Assembly: GCF_000507145.1 (NCBI RefSeq)
Contig: NZ_AYTO01000001.1
Span: 112,714-176,713 of the forward strand
Direction of reading: 5' to 3'
Source of the DNA: Bacillus tequilensis KCTC 13622
GTDB taxonomy: Bacteria; Bacillota; Bacilli; Bacillales; Bacillaceae
Length of the DNA: 64,000 nt
Part shown: positions 1-7,625 of the stretch, one piece after another
Position numbering within the stretch: position 1 is the stretch's first letter
Layout: each line of letters begins with the position of its first letter
Notes under the pieces: generated by a model
The model's input: the letters and a program-made list of their open reading frames with translations, nothing else
Told to the model about the DNA's origin: nothing
The model's database searches: none
Position numbers and translations under genes: made by a program

Positions 1-487
1 CGATCCAGATGGCGGCGGCCGGAGAGATTTTGCCGTATGACGTTTCCGATACAATCAGTCCAAGGCCTTTCAGCTGCAGCACAAGATATGGAATAAGAGC
101 GGCGATACCTACCAATGAGACGAGAACGCCAAGCAGCGGACTGTTATATTTTCTGGTGAAAAAATCAGACTGCGACATCAGCTTATGCTGTTTCGCGTAT
201 GTCCAAACCGCCGGCAGGAGCCAATAAGAAAGGATATAGGCCAGACAGCCGTAGGCGATGATGTAAAAGGCCGGCCCGCCTTTCCCGTAAGCCCAGCCGC
301 TGCCGCCGAGAAACGTAAACGTAGTGTAAATTTCGCCTGCCATTAATAAGAAAACAAATACGGTTCCGAAGCCGCGGCCTCCAACGGTCCACTGCTCAAG
401 GTTCATGTCTTTTCCTTTTTGGGCGCGTATGCCGAGAAAAATGCTTAAGAGCAGGACGCCGAAAATGATGATGAGCGCTGCGTTCAT
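1..487 (-). CDS. yhjB: Sodium:solute symporter family protein, 5' part only
   Basis: The start lies at 487 and the reading frame stays open through the window edge, so only about 162 N-terminal residues are visible. They show a first membrane helix (MNAALIIIFGVLLLSIFLG), a short polar loop containing EQWTVGGRGFG, then several more hydrophobic segments. This is the typical beginning of the SSS (sodium/proline-type symporter) family, whose members carry Na+-coupled uptake of small organic solutes. The start codon overlaps the yhjC stop in an ATGA, so the two are co-transcribed and translationally coupled. A small DUF3311 protein followed by an SSS transporter is a recurrent pairing. The substrate cannot be read from this fragment. 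Confidence 0.85.
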   Translation of the reverse strand, partial: MNAALIIIFGVLLLSIFLGIRAQKGKDMNLEQWTVGGRGFGTVFVFLLMAGEIYTTFTFLGGSGWAYGKGGPAFYIIAYGCLAYILSYWLLPAVWTYAKQHKLMSQSDFFTRKYNSPLLGVLVSLVGIAALIPYLVLQLKGLGLIVSETSYGKISPAAAIWI

Positions 488-684
488 TCTGCTTCCTCCT
501 TTTTATTTTCGTTGTCGAGGACATACACAATTGCCATCAGCGCAGAGGTCAAAAGAGCCCATATCACAATATAGGCCAGGATAAACGGCATGCCGAACAC
601 GTAGGGGGTCACTTTATTTGCAAAAGGGGTGCCGAGTAAGATTCCGATAAAGGGCAAGGCGGCGAGAATGTGAATCAGTTTCAT
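484..684 (-). CDS. yhjC: Small DUF3311-type membrane protein
   Basis: A 66-residue protein with two hydrophobic segments (about residues 5-20 and 30-55) and an acidic C-terminal tail rich in K and E. It fits the DUF3311 family of small subunits encoded next to SSS symporters, and here it directly precedes yhjB with a 4-base ATGA overlap. I chose the ATG at 684 because GAAGGAGGA sits six to seven bases upstream; a longer in-frame extension lacks such a site. It probably assists the transporter in the membrane. Function beyond that is unknown. Confidence 0.85.
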   Translation of the reverse strand: MKLIHILAALPFIGILLGTPFANKVTPYVFGMPFILAYIVIWALLTSALMAIVYVLDNENKKEEAE

Positions 685-888
685 AAAATCCTCCTTCGAA
701 TTAGGGTGGGGTATACAAGCCCGACCGTACTGAAAATGTTGTCGTCGAGATGACAGCACATGTCATTTTTTGGGGTGAAAGGCTGTGGTACGAATTATAA
801 ATAAATTTATTTTAATTGTATAGTGTGAATTGTCTGAATTTTTTACAGAATCGCCCGAAGATGGAACGGGCAGTATAATTCAAAAGAC

Positions 889-1251
889 TCAGATCCTGTC
901 CGGGGCGAATAGGTAGTATGTTAATAATTCACTGACCTGCTCTCGGATCCGCGGATTAAAATAGCGGTGCTTTTCTTCATAACGATCGATCACAAATACA
1001 TAAAGTGTAAAGGCCTCATCGCGCTCCGCCTCGTGAATCGCAATTTTTCTTTTTCGCAGCTCTTTTCTGACCTCGATCAAATCCTTTTGTGCTATTTTTA
1101 ATGATTCGCTGATAAGCTTTTTATAGGGATGTTTCAATTTTAAAGTGCTCTCCTCAATTCCGGCGAGATCACGGTTAAAAATCGTAATAGCCATGGGCAA
1201 AAAAAGCGCCCGTTCAATTAAATTGTAGATTTCCTCCTGCAGATGCGGCAT
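889..1251 (-). CDS. yhjD: Conserved protein of unknown function, likely SOS-controlled
   Basis: A 120-residue soluble, highly charged and mostly helical protein. The middle (about residues 50-75) has KKLISESLKIAQKDL followed by a strongly basic stretch, which suggests a coiled or helical bundle fold. No signal peptide, membrane segment or catalytic motif is visible. An AAGAAGGAGTC ribosome binding site precedes the ATG. A LexA-type site lies 17-32 bases upstream, downstream of AT-rich promoter-like sequence, so expression probably rises on DNA damage. I recognise it only as B. subtilis yhjD; I cannot assign a function. Confidence 0.8.
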   Translation of the reverse strand: MPHLQEEIYNLIERALFLPMAITIFNRDLAGIEESTLKLKHPYKKLISESLKIAQKDLIEVRKELRKRKIAIHEAERDEAFTLYVFVIDRYEEKHRYFNPRIREQVSELLTYYLFAPDRI

Positions 1252-1267
1252 GCTGACTCCTTCTTTC

Positions 1268-1283
1268 GGGAACGTTTGTTCTG
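1268..1283. promoter_or_regulatory. LexA (SOS) operator
   Basis: The sequence GAAC-GTTT-GTTC (1270-1281) is a perfect GAAC-N4-GTTC palindrome, the core of the Gram-positive LexA box (CGAAC-N4-GTTCG). It lies between divergent yhjD and yhjE. On the yhjD strand it sits between a TAGAAT/TATAAA-like -10 region and the ribosome binding site, where a repressor would block transcription. I recall yhjB-yhjE being listed in the B. subtilis SOS regulon; the site supports this at least for yhjD. Confidence 0.7.
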
Positions 1284-1399
1284 TTTATATTCTATATCGG
1301 CTGGTGAAATGATTCAAGACAGAAAAAATCACCAAAACTTTTTAGTTTTCTGCTGATAATGTGTAGAATAAGGATAGACAAACCCGGTAAGGAGTATAA

Positions 1400-2023
1400 A
1401 TGTTGGAGCATTTTTTATCTTATTTCACGCAAGAGCATGTAACTGAATTATTTCAAAGCTATAGGGCTTTCGGTCCTCTTATTGCTGTGCTGCTGCCTTT
1501 AATTGAAGCATTTCTCCCGTTTTTGCCGCTGATTGTGTTTGTGGTGGCGAATACGAATTCGTTTGGCTTGTGGGAAGGGTTCATTCTGTCTTGGGCGGGA
1601 TCAACTGCTGGATCTATTCTTGTATTTTTGATCGTCCGTCAATACGGTCAGAGAAGATTGCTTGGATTTATCCGCAGTCATCCGTCGGTCAGAAAGCTGA
1701 TGGTATGGGTGGAAAGACACGGCTTTGGTCCTTTGTTTCTTCTGCTTTGTTTTCCGTTTACACCGTCAGCGGCGGTGAATGTTGTTGCGGGTTTGTCAAG
1801 GATCGGAACGCGGCAGTTTATTTTGGCGGCAGCCTCGGGAAAGCTTGTCATGATTTTTATGATCAGCTTCATCGGATATGATCTGCACGCACTGATTACA
1901 CAGCCGATTCGAACGGTCATTGCTGTATTGGTGATCACTGTCTTATGGTATGTCGGAAAAAAGGTAGAGCGGTATTTGCATGTGAGAGCCAGTCAGCATG
2001 AGCATGATGGAGGGAGACAGTAG
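1400..2023 (+). CDS. yhjE: DedA/TVP38 (SNARE-associated) family membrane protein
   Basis: A 207-residue integral membrane protein. Hydrophobic segments appear near residues 20-60, 110-135, 140-160 and 165-185, separated by a basic loop (QYGQRRLLGFIRSH). The pattern, including the FPFTPSAAVNVVAGLSR stretch, fits the DedA/TVP38/VTT family, which is linked to lipid scrambling or envelope homeostasis. The start ATG is preceded by GTAAGGAGTAT. The stop lies one base before the sipV ATG, so the two are one transcription unit. The yhjD/yhjE intergenic LexA site may affect it too. The exact role is unknown. Confidence 0.85.
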   Translation: MLEHFLSYFTQEHVTELFQSYRAFGPLIAVLLPLIEAFLPFLPLIVFVVANTNSFGLWEGFILSWAGSTAGSILVFLIVRQYGQRRLLGFIRSHPSVRKLMVWVERHGFGPLFLLLCFPFTPSAAVNVVAGLSRIGTRQFILAAASGKLVMIFMISFIGYDLHALITQPIRTVIAVLVITVLWYVGKKVERYLHVRASQHEHDGGRQ

Positions 2024-2024
2024 C

Positions 2025-2531
2025 ATGAAAAAACGGTTTTGGTTTCTTGCCGGTGTAGTGTCCGTCGTTCTCGTCATTCAGGTTAAAAATGCCGTCTTCA
2101 TTGATTACAAGGTGGAAGGCGTCAGTATGAACCCGACCTTTCAGGAAGGGAACGAACTGTTAGTCAATAAATTTTCTCATCGATTTAAAACCATCCATCG
2201 CTTTGATATTGTCCTTTTTAAAGGCCCTGATCAAAAAGTGCTGATTAAGCGGGTAATCGGGTTGCCCGGTGAATCAATCAAATATAAAGATGATCAGCTG
2301 TATGTGAACGGAAAGCGGGTTGCGGAACCATTTTTGAAGCATTTGAAGTCTGTTTCTGCCGGGAGCCATGTAACAGGTGATTTTACCTTGAAAGATGTGA
2401 CAGGAACAAGCAAGGTGCCGAAAGGGCAATATTTTGTCGTGGGAGATAATCGCATATACAGCTTCGACAGCCGGCATTTTGGCCCGATCAGAGAAAAAAA
2501 TATTGTCGGTGTGATTTCCGATGCTGAATAA
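2025..2531 (+). CDS. sipV: Type I signal peptidase SipV
   Basis: A 168-residue signal peptidase I of the single-transmembrane Gram-positive type. It has an N-terminal hydrophobic anchor (residues 5-18), the catalytic serine in GVSMNP (Ser34) and the general-base lysine in KRVIGLPGE (about Lys75), then the downstream GDNRIYSFDSRHFGPI box. This Ser-Lys dyad cleaves signal peptides of secreted proteins on the outer membrane face. SipV is one of the minor chromosomal signal peptidases of B. subtilis. The start follows GGAGGGAGA. It is translated from the yhjE transcript and ends at a strong terminator. The box I sequence DNRIYSFDSR differs slightly from the SipS/SipT form (DNR-N-S-DSR). Confidence 0.95.
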   Translation: MKKRFWFLAGVVSVVLVIQVKNAVFIDYKVEGVSMNPTFQEGNELLVNKFSHRFKTIHRFDIVLFKGPDQKVLIKRVIGLPGESIKYKDDQLYVNGKRVAEPFLKHLKSVSAGSHVTGDFTLKDVTGTSKVPKGQYFVVGDNRIYSFDSRHFGPIREKNIVGVISDAE

Positions 2532-2562
2532 AAAGACGTCAATTGAAGGGGCGTCTTTTTTG
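2531..2562 (+). terminator. Rho-independent terminator after sipV
   Basis: Stem AAAAGACG / CGTCTTTT with a 13-base loop and a run of six T closes the yhjE-sipV unit immediately after the stop codon. Confidence 0.8.
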
Positions 2563-2616
2563 TGCTTGTTTGGAAAAATGTGTTGAAGAAAAATTTGCAA
2601 GAAGCTATAATTAATA

Positions 2617-2634
2617 TTGTTACGTATGTAACAA
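2617..2634. promoter_or_regulatory. Operator and promoter region of yhjG (probable YhjH site)
   Basis: TTGTTAC-GTAT-GTAACAA is an inverted repeat with perfect 7-base arms. Its first six bases can serve as a -35 (TTGTTA), with TATGTT 16 bases downstream at 2639-2644 as -10. Nearly the same element, TTGTTTC-ATCT-GTAACAA, occurs at 4219-4236 before the MarR gene yhjH, also with its left arm as the -35. The shared element and the promoter overlap point to repression of both genes by YhjH. Confidence 0.65.
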
Positions 2635-2714
2635 AAAATATGTTTATAATTTGATATGATTTTATTTTCAAAGGGTTCATAATCGTTTTAAGTAAAACAA
2701 AAGGAGTGGTCGCG

Positions 2715-4208
2715 ATGAATGTTGAAGCTGTCATTATAGGGGGAGGGCCGGTCGGATTTATGCTGGCTTCCGAGCTTGCGATAGCCGGGGTGAAGACATG
2801 TGTGATTGAGCGGTTTGAAAAGCCTGTTCCGCATTCCAAGGCGTTGACGCTGCATCCCCGCACGCTGGAGCTGCTTGAGATGAGAGGGCTGCTGGAGCGT
2901 TTCGTATCCAAAGGAAGCAAAATACCTTCCGGGCACTTTTCGATGCTGGATACCCGTCTTGATTTTTCTGGAATGGATACGAGCTGTCCTTACACGCTTT
3001 TGCTTCCGCAGGCTAAAACAGAGCAGCTGCTTGAGGAACATGCGCGAAGCTTGGGGGCAGAGGTGTTTCGAGGAGCAGAGGCGCTGTCGGTTACGCAAAA
3101 CGGGGCAGAGGTGCAAACGATTTTCAAGGATCGTGACGGCAGTGTGCGGACGGTCACAAGCCAGTTTGCTGTTGGTGCCGATGGAGCCAGAAGTACCGTC
3201 CGGAAACAGGCGCAAATTGAGTTTCCGGGAACAGACAGCACCATCACCGCTGCCCTTGCAGATGCGGCGCTCCATTCTCCTCCGCCGTCAGGCGTGCTGT
3301 CCCTTTGCACAGAAGAAGGCGGTGTCATGATCGTTCCGCTTTCTCCGAAACAATACCGAGTCGTCGTGATCAGCCCTTATCGCACGCAGACGCCGAAAGA
3401 TGTGCCAGTCACTGAGGAGGAGCTGAAAGCCGATCTCATACGAATCTGCGGGACTGACTTCGGTCTAACAGAGCCTTCGTGGATGTCGCGGTTCGGGAAT
3501 GCCGCACGCCAAGCGAAGCGGTATCGGGACGGAAGAATCTTTCTTGCGGGTGATGCGGCGCATATTCATTTTCCAGCAGGCGGCCAAGGGCTGAATGTCG
3601 GCCTTCAGGATGCAATGAACCTCGGGTGGAAGCTGGCAGCAGCTGTGAAGGGCACTGCGCCGTTATGGCTTTTGGACAGCTACCATGAGGAGCGGCACCC
3701 TGCTGCGGAAGAGCTTCTGAGAAACGCGGAGGCACAGACGAAGCTGATCGATTTCTCTCAAGCAGGCCTCCATTTGCGAAGTATGATGTCTGAGCTGCTT
3801 GCCTTCCCTGAAGTAAATCGATATATAGCGGGGCAAATTTCTGCGCTCGATGTCAGGTATGAAGCTGATCCCGATATGCCGCCGCATCGTTTGAACGGGT
3901 CAAGGCTTCCTGACATGGAGCTGATTCTTTCCGACGGCAGTTCGGAACGGCTGTACAGCTTTCTCCAAAACGGGACATTCGTTTTGCTGTCATTGATACA
4001 AGAAGCTGATGATCATAGCCGAATAAAAGGCTTGCGCACGGTAACCGCCTCGCTTGCAGAACCAGATGGAAAATTGCGGGACGTGCATACAATATTGATT
4101 CGCCCTGATGGACATGTTGCATGGGCAATAGATGCATCGGCGCCTGATTGTGCCGGTATGATTCAAACAGGGGTCAGCCGCTGGCTTTCCGTCACCAGCC
4201 GGGTGTAA
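2715..4208 (+). CDS. yhjG: FAD-dependent aromatic-ring monooxygenase (PheA/TfdB type)
   Basis: A 497-residue class A flavoprotein hydroxylase. The FAD dinucleotide motif is at residues 9-14 (GGGPVG), the DG motif at about 153-160 (VGADGARS) and the GD motif at about 279-300 (AGDAAHIHFPAGGQG), followed by a C-terminal thioredoxin-like region seen in phenol/2,4-dichlorophenol hydroxylases. Such enzymes use NAD(P)H and O2 to hydroxylate aromatic substrates. The start at 2715 is preceded by AAAAGGAGTGG. An operator-like palindrome overlaps its promoter and is shared with the downstream MarR gene yhjH, so it is probably induced by a phenolic or quinone-like compound. The actual substrate is unknown. 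Confidence 0.9.
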   Translation: MNVEAVIIGGGPVGFMLASELAIAGVKTCVIERFEKPVPHSKALTLHPRTLELLEMRGLLERFVSKGSKIPSGHFSMLDTRLDFSGMDTSCPYTLLLPQAKTEQLLEEHARSLGAEVFRGAEALSVTQNGAEVQTIFKDRDGSVRTVTSQFAVGADGARSTVRKQAQIEFPGTDSTITAALADAALHSPPPSGVLSLCTEEGGVMIVPLSPKQYRVVVISPYRTQTPKDVPVTEEELKADLIRICGTDFGLTEPSWMSRFGNAARQAKRYRDGRIFLAGDAAHIHFPAGGQGLNVGLQDAMNLGWKLAAAVKGTAPLWLLDSYHEERHPAAEELLRNAEAQTKLIDFSQAGLHLRSMMSELLAFPEVNRYIAGQISALDVRYEADPDMPPHRLNGSRLPDMELILSDGSSERLYSFLQNGTFVLLSLIQEADDHSRIKGLRTVTASLAEPDGKLRDVHTILIRPDGHVAWAIDASAPDCAGMIQTGVSRWLSVTSRV

Positions 4209-4212
4209 CGCA

Positions 4213-4264
4213 ATTCGATTGTTTCATCTGTAACAAAACGGTATGATAGAAGAAACAATCGAAT
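4213..4264 (+). promoter_or_regulatory. yhjH promoter with nested inverted repeats
   Basis: A 13-base perfect inverted repeat (ATTCGATTGTTTC at 4213-4225 and GAAACAATCGAAT at 4252-4264, 26-base spacer) flanks a good promoter: TTGTTT at 4219-4224, 17-base spacer, TATGAT at 4242-4247. Inside it, TTGTTTC-ATCT-GTAACAA (4219-4236) matches the yhjG palindrome at all but one arm position. A MarR dimer bound here would cover the -35; the outer repeat could hold a second dimer at the transcription start or form an mRNA-independent DNA element. Autorepression is inferred. Confidence 0.65.
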
Positions 4265-4283
4265 GGAAAAGGTGAAAAACCCG

Positions 4284-4811
4284 ATGAACACAGATCATAC
4301 GAAACACAAACTTTTTGAATTGTATGCGGAGCTCATTCACCAGCAGGAGAAATGGGAGGGGCTTATTAAAGCTTTTTTGGCTGACGAATTGAAGAAGCTT
4401 GATGCCGAGCATGGGAGCAAATCTCAATTGTCGATGACAGAAATTCATGTTCTTTCTTGTGTTGGAGACAATGAGCCGATCAATGTCACGTCGATAGCAG
4501 AAAAAATGAATACGACAAAAGCGACAGTGTCGCGCATCAGTACAAAATTGCTCAGCGCAGGCTTCCTTCACAGAACTCAGCTCAGCGATAATAAAAAGGA
4601 AGTTTACTTTCGTTTGACGCCGGCTGGGAAAAAACTGCATGGGCTGCACAAGTATTATCATCAGAAGGTCGAGCAGCGTTTTCTGTCTTTTTTTGACCAG
4701 TATACAGAGGAAGAGATTCTTTTTGCGGAACGGCTGTTTCGTGATCTCGTGACAAAATGGTATCCGTCGTCAGGAGAAATAGAAGAGGGTCTGCACAGCG
4801 TTTTTAAATAA
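4284..4811 (+). CDS. yhjH: MarR-family transcriptional regulator
   Basis: A 175-residue winged-helix protein. The DNA-binding helix-turn-helix lies near residues 65-90 (NVTSIAEKMNTTKATVSRIS), followed by the wing (LSDNKKEVYFRLTPAGKK), with helical dimerisation ends. The first in-frame ATG, at 4263, falls in the inverted repeat; I prefer 4284, which has AAAGGTGAAA eight bases upstream. MarR proteins usually repress their own gene and a neighbouring detoxification gene. Here the same operator precedes both yhjG and yhjH, so YhjH most likely controls the YhjG monooxygenase. The ligand is unknown. No conserved cysteine for thiol sensing is obvious beyond one in the helix before the HTH. Confidence 0.9.
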   Translation: MNTDHTKHKLFELYAELIHQQEKWEGLIKAFLADELKKLDAEHGSKSQLSMTEIHVLSCVGDNEPINVTSIAEKMNTTKATVSRISTKLLSAGFLHRTQLSDNKKEVYFRLTPAGKKLHGLHKYYHQKVEQRFLSFFDQYTEEEILFAERLFRDLVTKWYPSSGEIEEGLHSVFK

Positions 4812-4838
4812 AAAACACGCACTGTGGTGCGTGTTTTT
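4811..4838. terminator. Bidirectional terminator after yhjH
   Basis: AAAAACACGCAC-tgtg-GTGCGTGTTTTT is a 12-base perfect stem with T runs on both strands. It ends yhjH and also lies right at the end of the small convergent gene. Confidence 0.85.
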
Positions 4839-5035
4839 CACGTTTCTTCTTTCTTTTTCAGGATGGCGAGGTAAATCAAATTTCCTCCGGCTAAAATCGT
4901 AAGCGGCAGTCCGGGGGAGCCGGATGTCACCAAATTGTAAATCAGCCAGATGCCTAAACATAATCCGTAATATAAATGCATTGCCTTGCCGGGATTGTCG
5001 CGCAGAAAACGCCCCTTTACCATTTTTTTCATCAT
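4838..5035 (-). CDS. Small hydrophobic protein, hypothetical
   Basis: A 65-residue reading frame with a basic N-terminus (MMKKMVKGRFLRDNPGKA), two hydrophobic segments (residues 20-37 and 43-58) and a charged tail, which looks like a real small membrane protein. It ends exactly at a bidirectional terminator. The start is uncertain: the only good ribosome binding site (AAAGGAG near 5062) would best serve a TTG at 5054 in a different frame, and that frame gives an unconvincing sequence. A frameshift near the start or a distant site is possible. I do not recognise the family. Confidence 0.5.
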   Translation of the reverse strand: MMKKMVKGRFLRDNPGKAMHLYYGLCLGIWLIYNLVTSGSPGLPLTILAGGNLIYLAILKKKEET

Positions 5036-5069
5036 AACGCCGCATTAATTTCAAGATTTCTCCTTTAGT

Positions 5070-5207
5070 TTACATGAATCGATCTTTGGCTTTAGATGAA
5101 TGCTCAAAATACTTCGAGAGGATTTTTGGGATTACTTTTCTTTTAAAAGTATACAACTGCGTTTTCTGATAACTCTGCCACGTCTCCTTCAATTTCTTGA
5201 TGTTCAA
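5070..5207 (-). other. Short coding-like frame of unknown status, possible gene remnant
   Basis: A 45-residue basic reading frame from a TTG (LNIKKLKETWQSYQKTQL, then FKRKVIPKILSKYFEHSSK) ending four bases before the AAAGGAG that precedes the next small gene. Composition is protein-like. An overlapping frame in the same strand (IEKPIVEHQEIEGDVAELSE) is also protein-like, which suggests a decayed gene with frameshifts. No ribosome binding site or family match is seen. The whole 5036-5275 stretch is AT-rich and otherwise holds nothing I can name. Confidence 0.25.
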
Positions 5208-5275
5208 CTATGGGCTTCTCGATCACTTGTATTTACCTTTGGTTTGTCTATTAGTATCTTTCATTTATGGGTTTT

Positions 5276-6484
5276 TTACTGTGTTTTTGAAGCTTTGCTC
5301 TCAAAGTGAATAGGGTCTTCTGTTTTCGTTCTTCTAATCTTTACAGAAATACCTGCTAGAATGACCGCCATAGCTGTGAATATTCCCATTGTTAATAAGA
5401 TCGTATCCTGATTTAAACTCCATCCAATTAAGAAAGAGAGGATGGCTCCTCCGAAACTTGCTGAAGCAATAAATAGGCTTGTCACTTCGTCAATGTACTT
5501 CTGAATAATGATTGATGCTAGGGTTAAAGCAATGGGGAATATGCCCGCTATACTTAGACCAATCAAAAAAATACCACTCAATTGAAGTGTTGGGTTACTT
5601 ATATAAGAGAAGGCAATCAACAAAACAATTAAACAGCTACAACTAAACAGGAGGTACTTAGAAAAATCAAGCCTTCTACTTACTATGCCAATCAGTATTC
5701 TTCCTATGATTATCCCCACCCAGAAAAAGGAGACACTTATAAGGCTAATTTGTTCATTGTCTTGGTTTATCATGATGGAAGGTAAAAAGTTGGCAAAATT
5801 CGTTTCAATTCCAGCATATAGGAAAGCGAAAAATACAAAAAAGCCTAATTGCTTTGATTTTTTTCTATCTCCTATAAAGTATTGAAACGCTCCTGCATGT
5901 GGCAAGGCCACTTGCTGGTTAGCATGATTTTTAGCATGCTTTCGGTTCTTGGACAAGAAAATTAACCACCCTGCTAATAGGACGAACAAAAAGGTAAATA
6001 TGCAGTAATACGGTAGATGCCAGTTACTGCTATCGATGAAGGGATTAATTAATAATGGGAAAGATAAAGCGCCTAATCCAAAGAGGACTTCCAACTTACT
6101 CATTTTTTCTGCATTACTTTCGAAATTAGCAATAACAAAGGAACCAACTGTCGTTTCTAATGTACCTGCCCCATAGCCTAAGAGAAAAGCCATTCCGACA
6201 ATATAATACCAATCCTTAGTTAGAAAAAAGATACTTAATGCTGCAAGCATGATTGTCAACGCTAAAGTAAGTGTCCTAAAGTGACTGTATTTCTTAATCA
6301 TTAACGGTGCGATTAACACTCCGCTTAGGAATCCGGTAAACTGAAAGAAAATGATGATCGAAATATCATCTGTTGTCTTGTTAAAAGACTCTAATAGAAA
6401 TGGTGTCAAACTCCCTGTTGATATATGGATAATACCTACTGTGAAAAAGAAAGCATATCCAAATAAATATGTCCCTCTTAACAT
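5276..6484 (-). CDS. glcP: MFS sugar transporter GlcP (fucose permease type)
   Basis: A 402-residue, 12-segment major facilitator protein. The N-half begins with MLRGTYLFGYAFFFTVG, and the polar middle loop (SKNRKHAKNHANQQ) divides it from a second six-helix half, as in the FHS subfamily. In B. subtilis GlcP (formerly YhjI) moves glucose or mannose, and its gene lies last in the ntdABC direction. The start follows AGGGGTGTG. An ntdC-glcP hairpin (6503-6533) probably reduces read-through, so glcP is partly coupled to the ntd operon. Base composition is AT-rich like ntdABC-R and unlike yhjN onward. It may export the aminosugar product or supply the hexose; that is inference. Confidence 0.9.
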   Translation of the reverse strand: MLRGTYLFGYAFFFTVGIIHISTGSLTPFLLESFNKTTDDISIIIFFQFTGFLSGVLIAPLMIKKYSHFRTLTLALTIMLAALSIFFLTKDWYYIVGMAFLLGYGAGTLETTVGSFVIANFESNAEKMSKLEVLFGLGALSFPLLINPFIDSSNWHLPYYCIFTFLFVLLAGWLIFLSKNRKHAKNHANQQVALPHAGAFQYFIGDRKKSKQLGFFVFFAFLYAGIETNFANFLPSIMINQDNEQISLISVSFFWVGIIIGRILIGIVSRRLDFSKYLLFSCSCLIVLLIAFSYISNPTLQLSGIFLIGLSIAGIFPIALTLASIIIQKYIDEVTSLFIASASFGGAILSFLIGWSLNQDTILLTMGIFTAMAVILAGISVKIRRTKTEDPIHFESKASKTQ

Positions 6485-6502
6485 TCATCACACCCCTATA
6501 TG

Positions 6503-6533
6503 AAAAAGCAGGAAAATAGATTCCTGCTTTTTT
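6503..6533 (-). terminator. Terminator-like hairpin between ntdC and glcP
   Basis: AAAAAGCAGGAA-aataga-TTCCTGCTTTTTT forms a strong stem with T runs on both strands. It lies after ntdC on the minus strand and would separate or attenuate glcP expression relative to ntdABC. Confidence 0.8.
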
Positions 6534-6555
6534 AGTAACTTCCCTCTTCGAAATA

Positions 6556-7608
6556 CTAATTGACTGCTAAAGCAGACCTTGTTTGAGAGTCGCAATCTTT
6601 CTCAAAGAACATTTCTAATACTTTCTGAGATCTAAGACCATCGTGAAAAGAAGGGATCTCCACCCATTCTTTCTGAGTTGATTCAATCCAATTGATTAAC
6701 TCGCTTCTAAAAGAATCAGCCCAGCCATAAAATTCGTTTGGCGGATCGTTTAATAGACTTTGCGGCACTGAGCAGTCTGCCACATTCAAGCCATCTATGA
6801 GCTTGTAAACATGAGGATTGCCTGTATGATATTTAAACTCTTTTTTGTGTCCAACTACCTCAATGCTAAAACCGCAGTCTTCAGGCACAGAACATTTTGA
6901 TGTGATGATATTTACAAATACCTTGTTCTTCAGTTGACCATAAATTTCTGCATAGTCATCTACAAGTACCTGTTTATCCTCTTTTGTTTTTACATTTGTG
7001 TTCATCTTTGCTCTTACTGATTCTGGGATGAAATCACTCTCAAACAAATACCATACCAAGTCGATAAGGTGAATACCCAGATCCCCTAATGATCCACTTG
7101 TCTTTTTACTATTAGCGTCATCTCTCCAAGTAAACTTTTTGCGTCTAATTGCACTATTTTTCTTGAAGTGTACTTTTATGGACAGTATGTTACCTAGTTC
7201 ATTATTGATAATTAAGCTTTTTAAGATATTTACATAAGATAAATATCGATAATTAAATCCCATACTAGCTCTTACATCTGACCTTTCAGCGGTATCTTTC
7301 ATTATGCTTGCTTCCTCGAGAGAAATAGCCATAGGCTTTTCACACAATACATGCTTATGTTTTGCCAATGCCTGTAAAGCGTGTTCTTTATGGCAAAAGT
7401 TTGGTGATGCTACAATTACACCTTCTGAGGCATCAATGAGTTCATCTGCTTTTTCATATGTCTTCCCACCGAAAGTTTTCACAAAGCTTTCCGCATTTTG
7501 TTGATTTATGTCATATACCCCTACTAACTCTGCGTTTTTTATTGTAGATAAAGCAGTTGCGTGCGCTCTGGCAATACCACCTGCACCTATGATACCAATC
7601 TTCTTCAT
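6556..7608 (-). CDS. ntdC: Glucose-6-phosphate 3-dehydrogenase NtdC
   Basis: A 350-residue Gfo/Idh/MocA-type oxidoreductase. The Rossmann motif is at residues 6-12 (GIIGAGGIARAH), the family EKPMAISLEEA signature at about 92-100, and the DLGIHLIDLVWY helix with catalytic Asp/His near 180-190. NtdC oxidises glucose 6-phosphate at C3 with NAD+ to 3-oxo-glucose 6-phosphate, the first step to kanosamine. It follows ntdB by 17 bases with its own AAGGAGGAAAATAG site. Third gene of ntdABC, under NtdR control. No truncation or missing motif was seen. Confidence 0.95.
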   Translation of the reverse strand: MKKIGIIGAGGIARAHATALSTIKNAELVGVYDINQQNAESFVKTFGGKTYEKADELIDASEGVIVASPNFCHKEHALQALAKHKHVLCEKPMAISLEEASIMKDTAERSDVRASMGFNYRYLSYVNILKSLIINNELGNILSIKVHFKKNSAIRRKKFTWRDDANSKKTSGSLGDLGIHLIDLVWYLFESDFIPESVRAKMNTNVKTKEDKQVLVDDYAEIYGQLKNKVFVNIITSKCSVPEDCGFSIEVVGHKKEFKYHTGNPHVYKLIDGLNVADCSVPQSLLNDPPNEFYGWADSFRSELINWIESTQKEWVEIPSFHDGLRSQKVLEMFFEKDCDSQTRSALAVN

Positions 7609-7625
7609 ATCTATTTTCCTCCTTA

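Noticed and set aside
5100..5309. Plus-strand 69-codon frame with hydrophobic content, after yhjH
   Set aside because: No ribosome binding site, lies opposite better minus-strand frames, and its tail overlaps the end of glcP. Its hydrophobic look comes from AT-rich antisense sequence.
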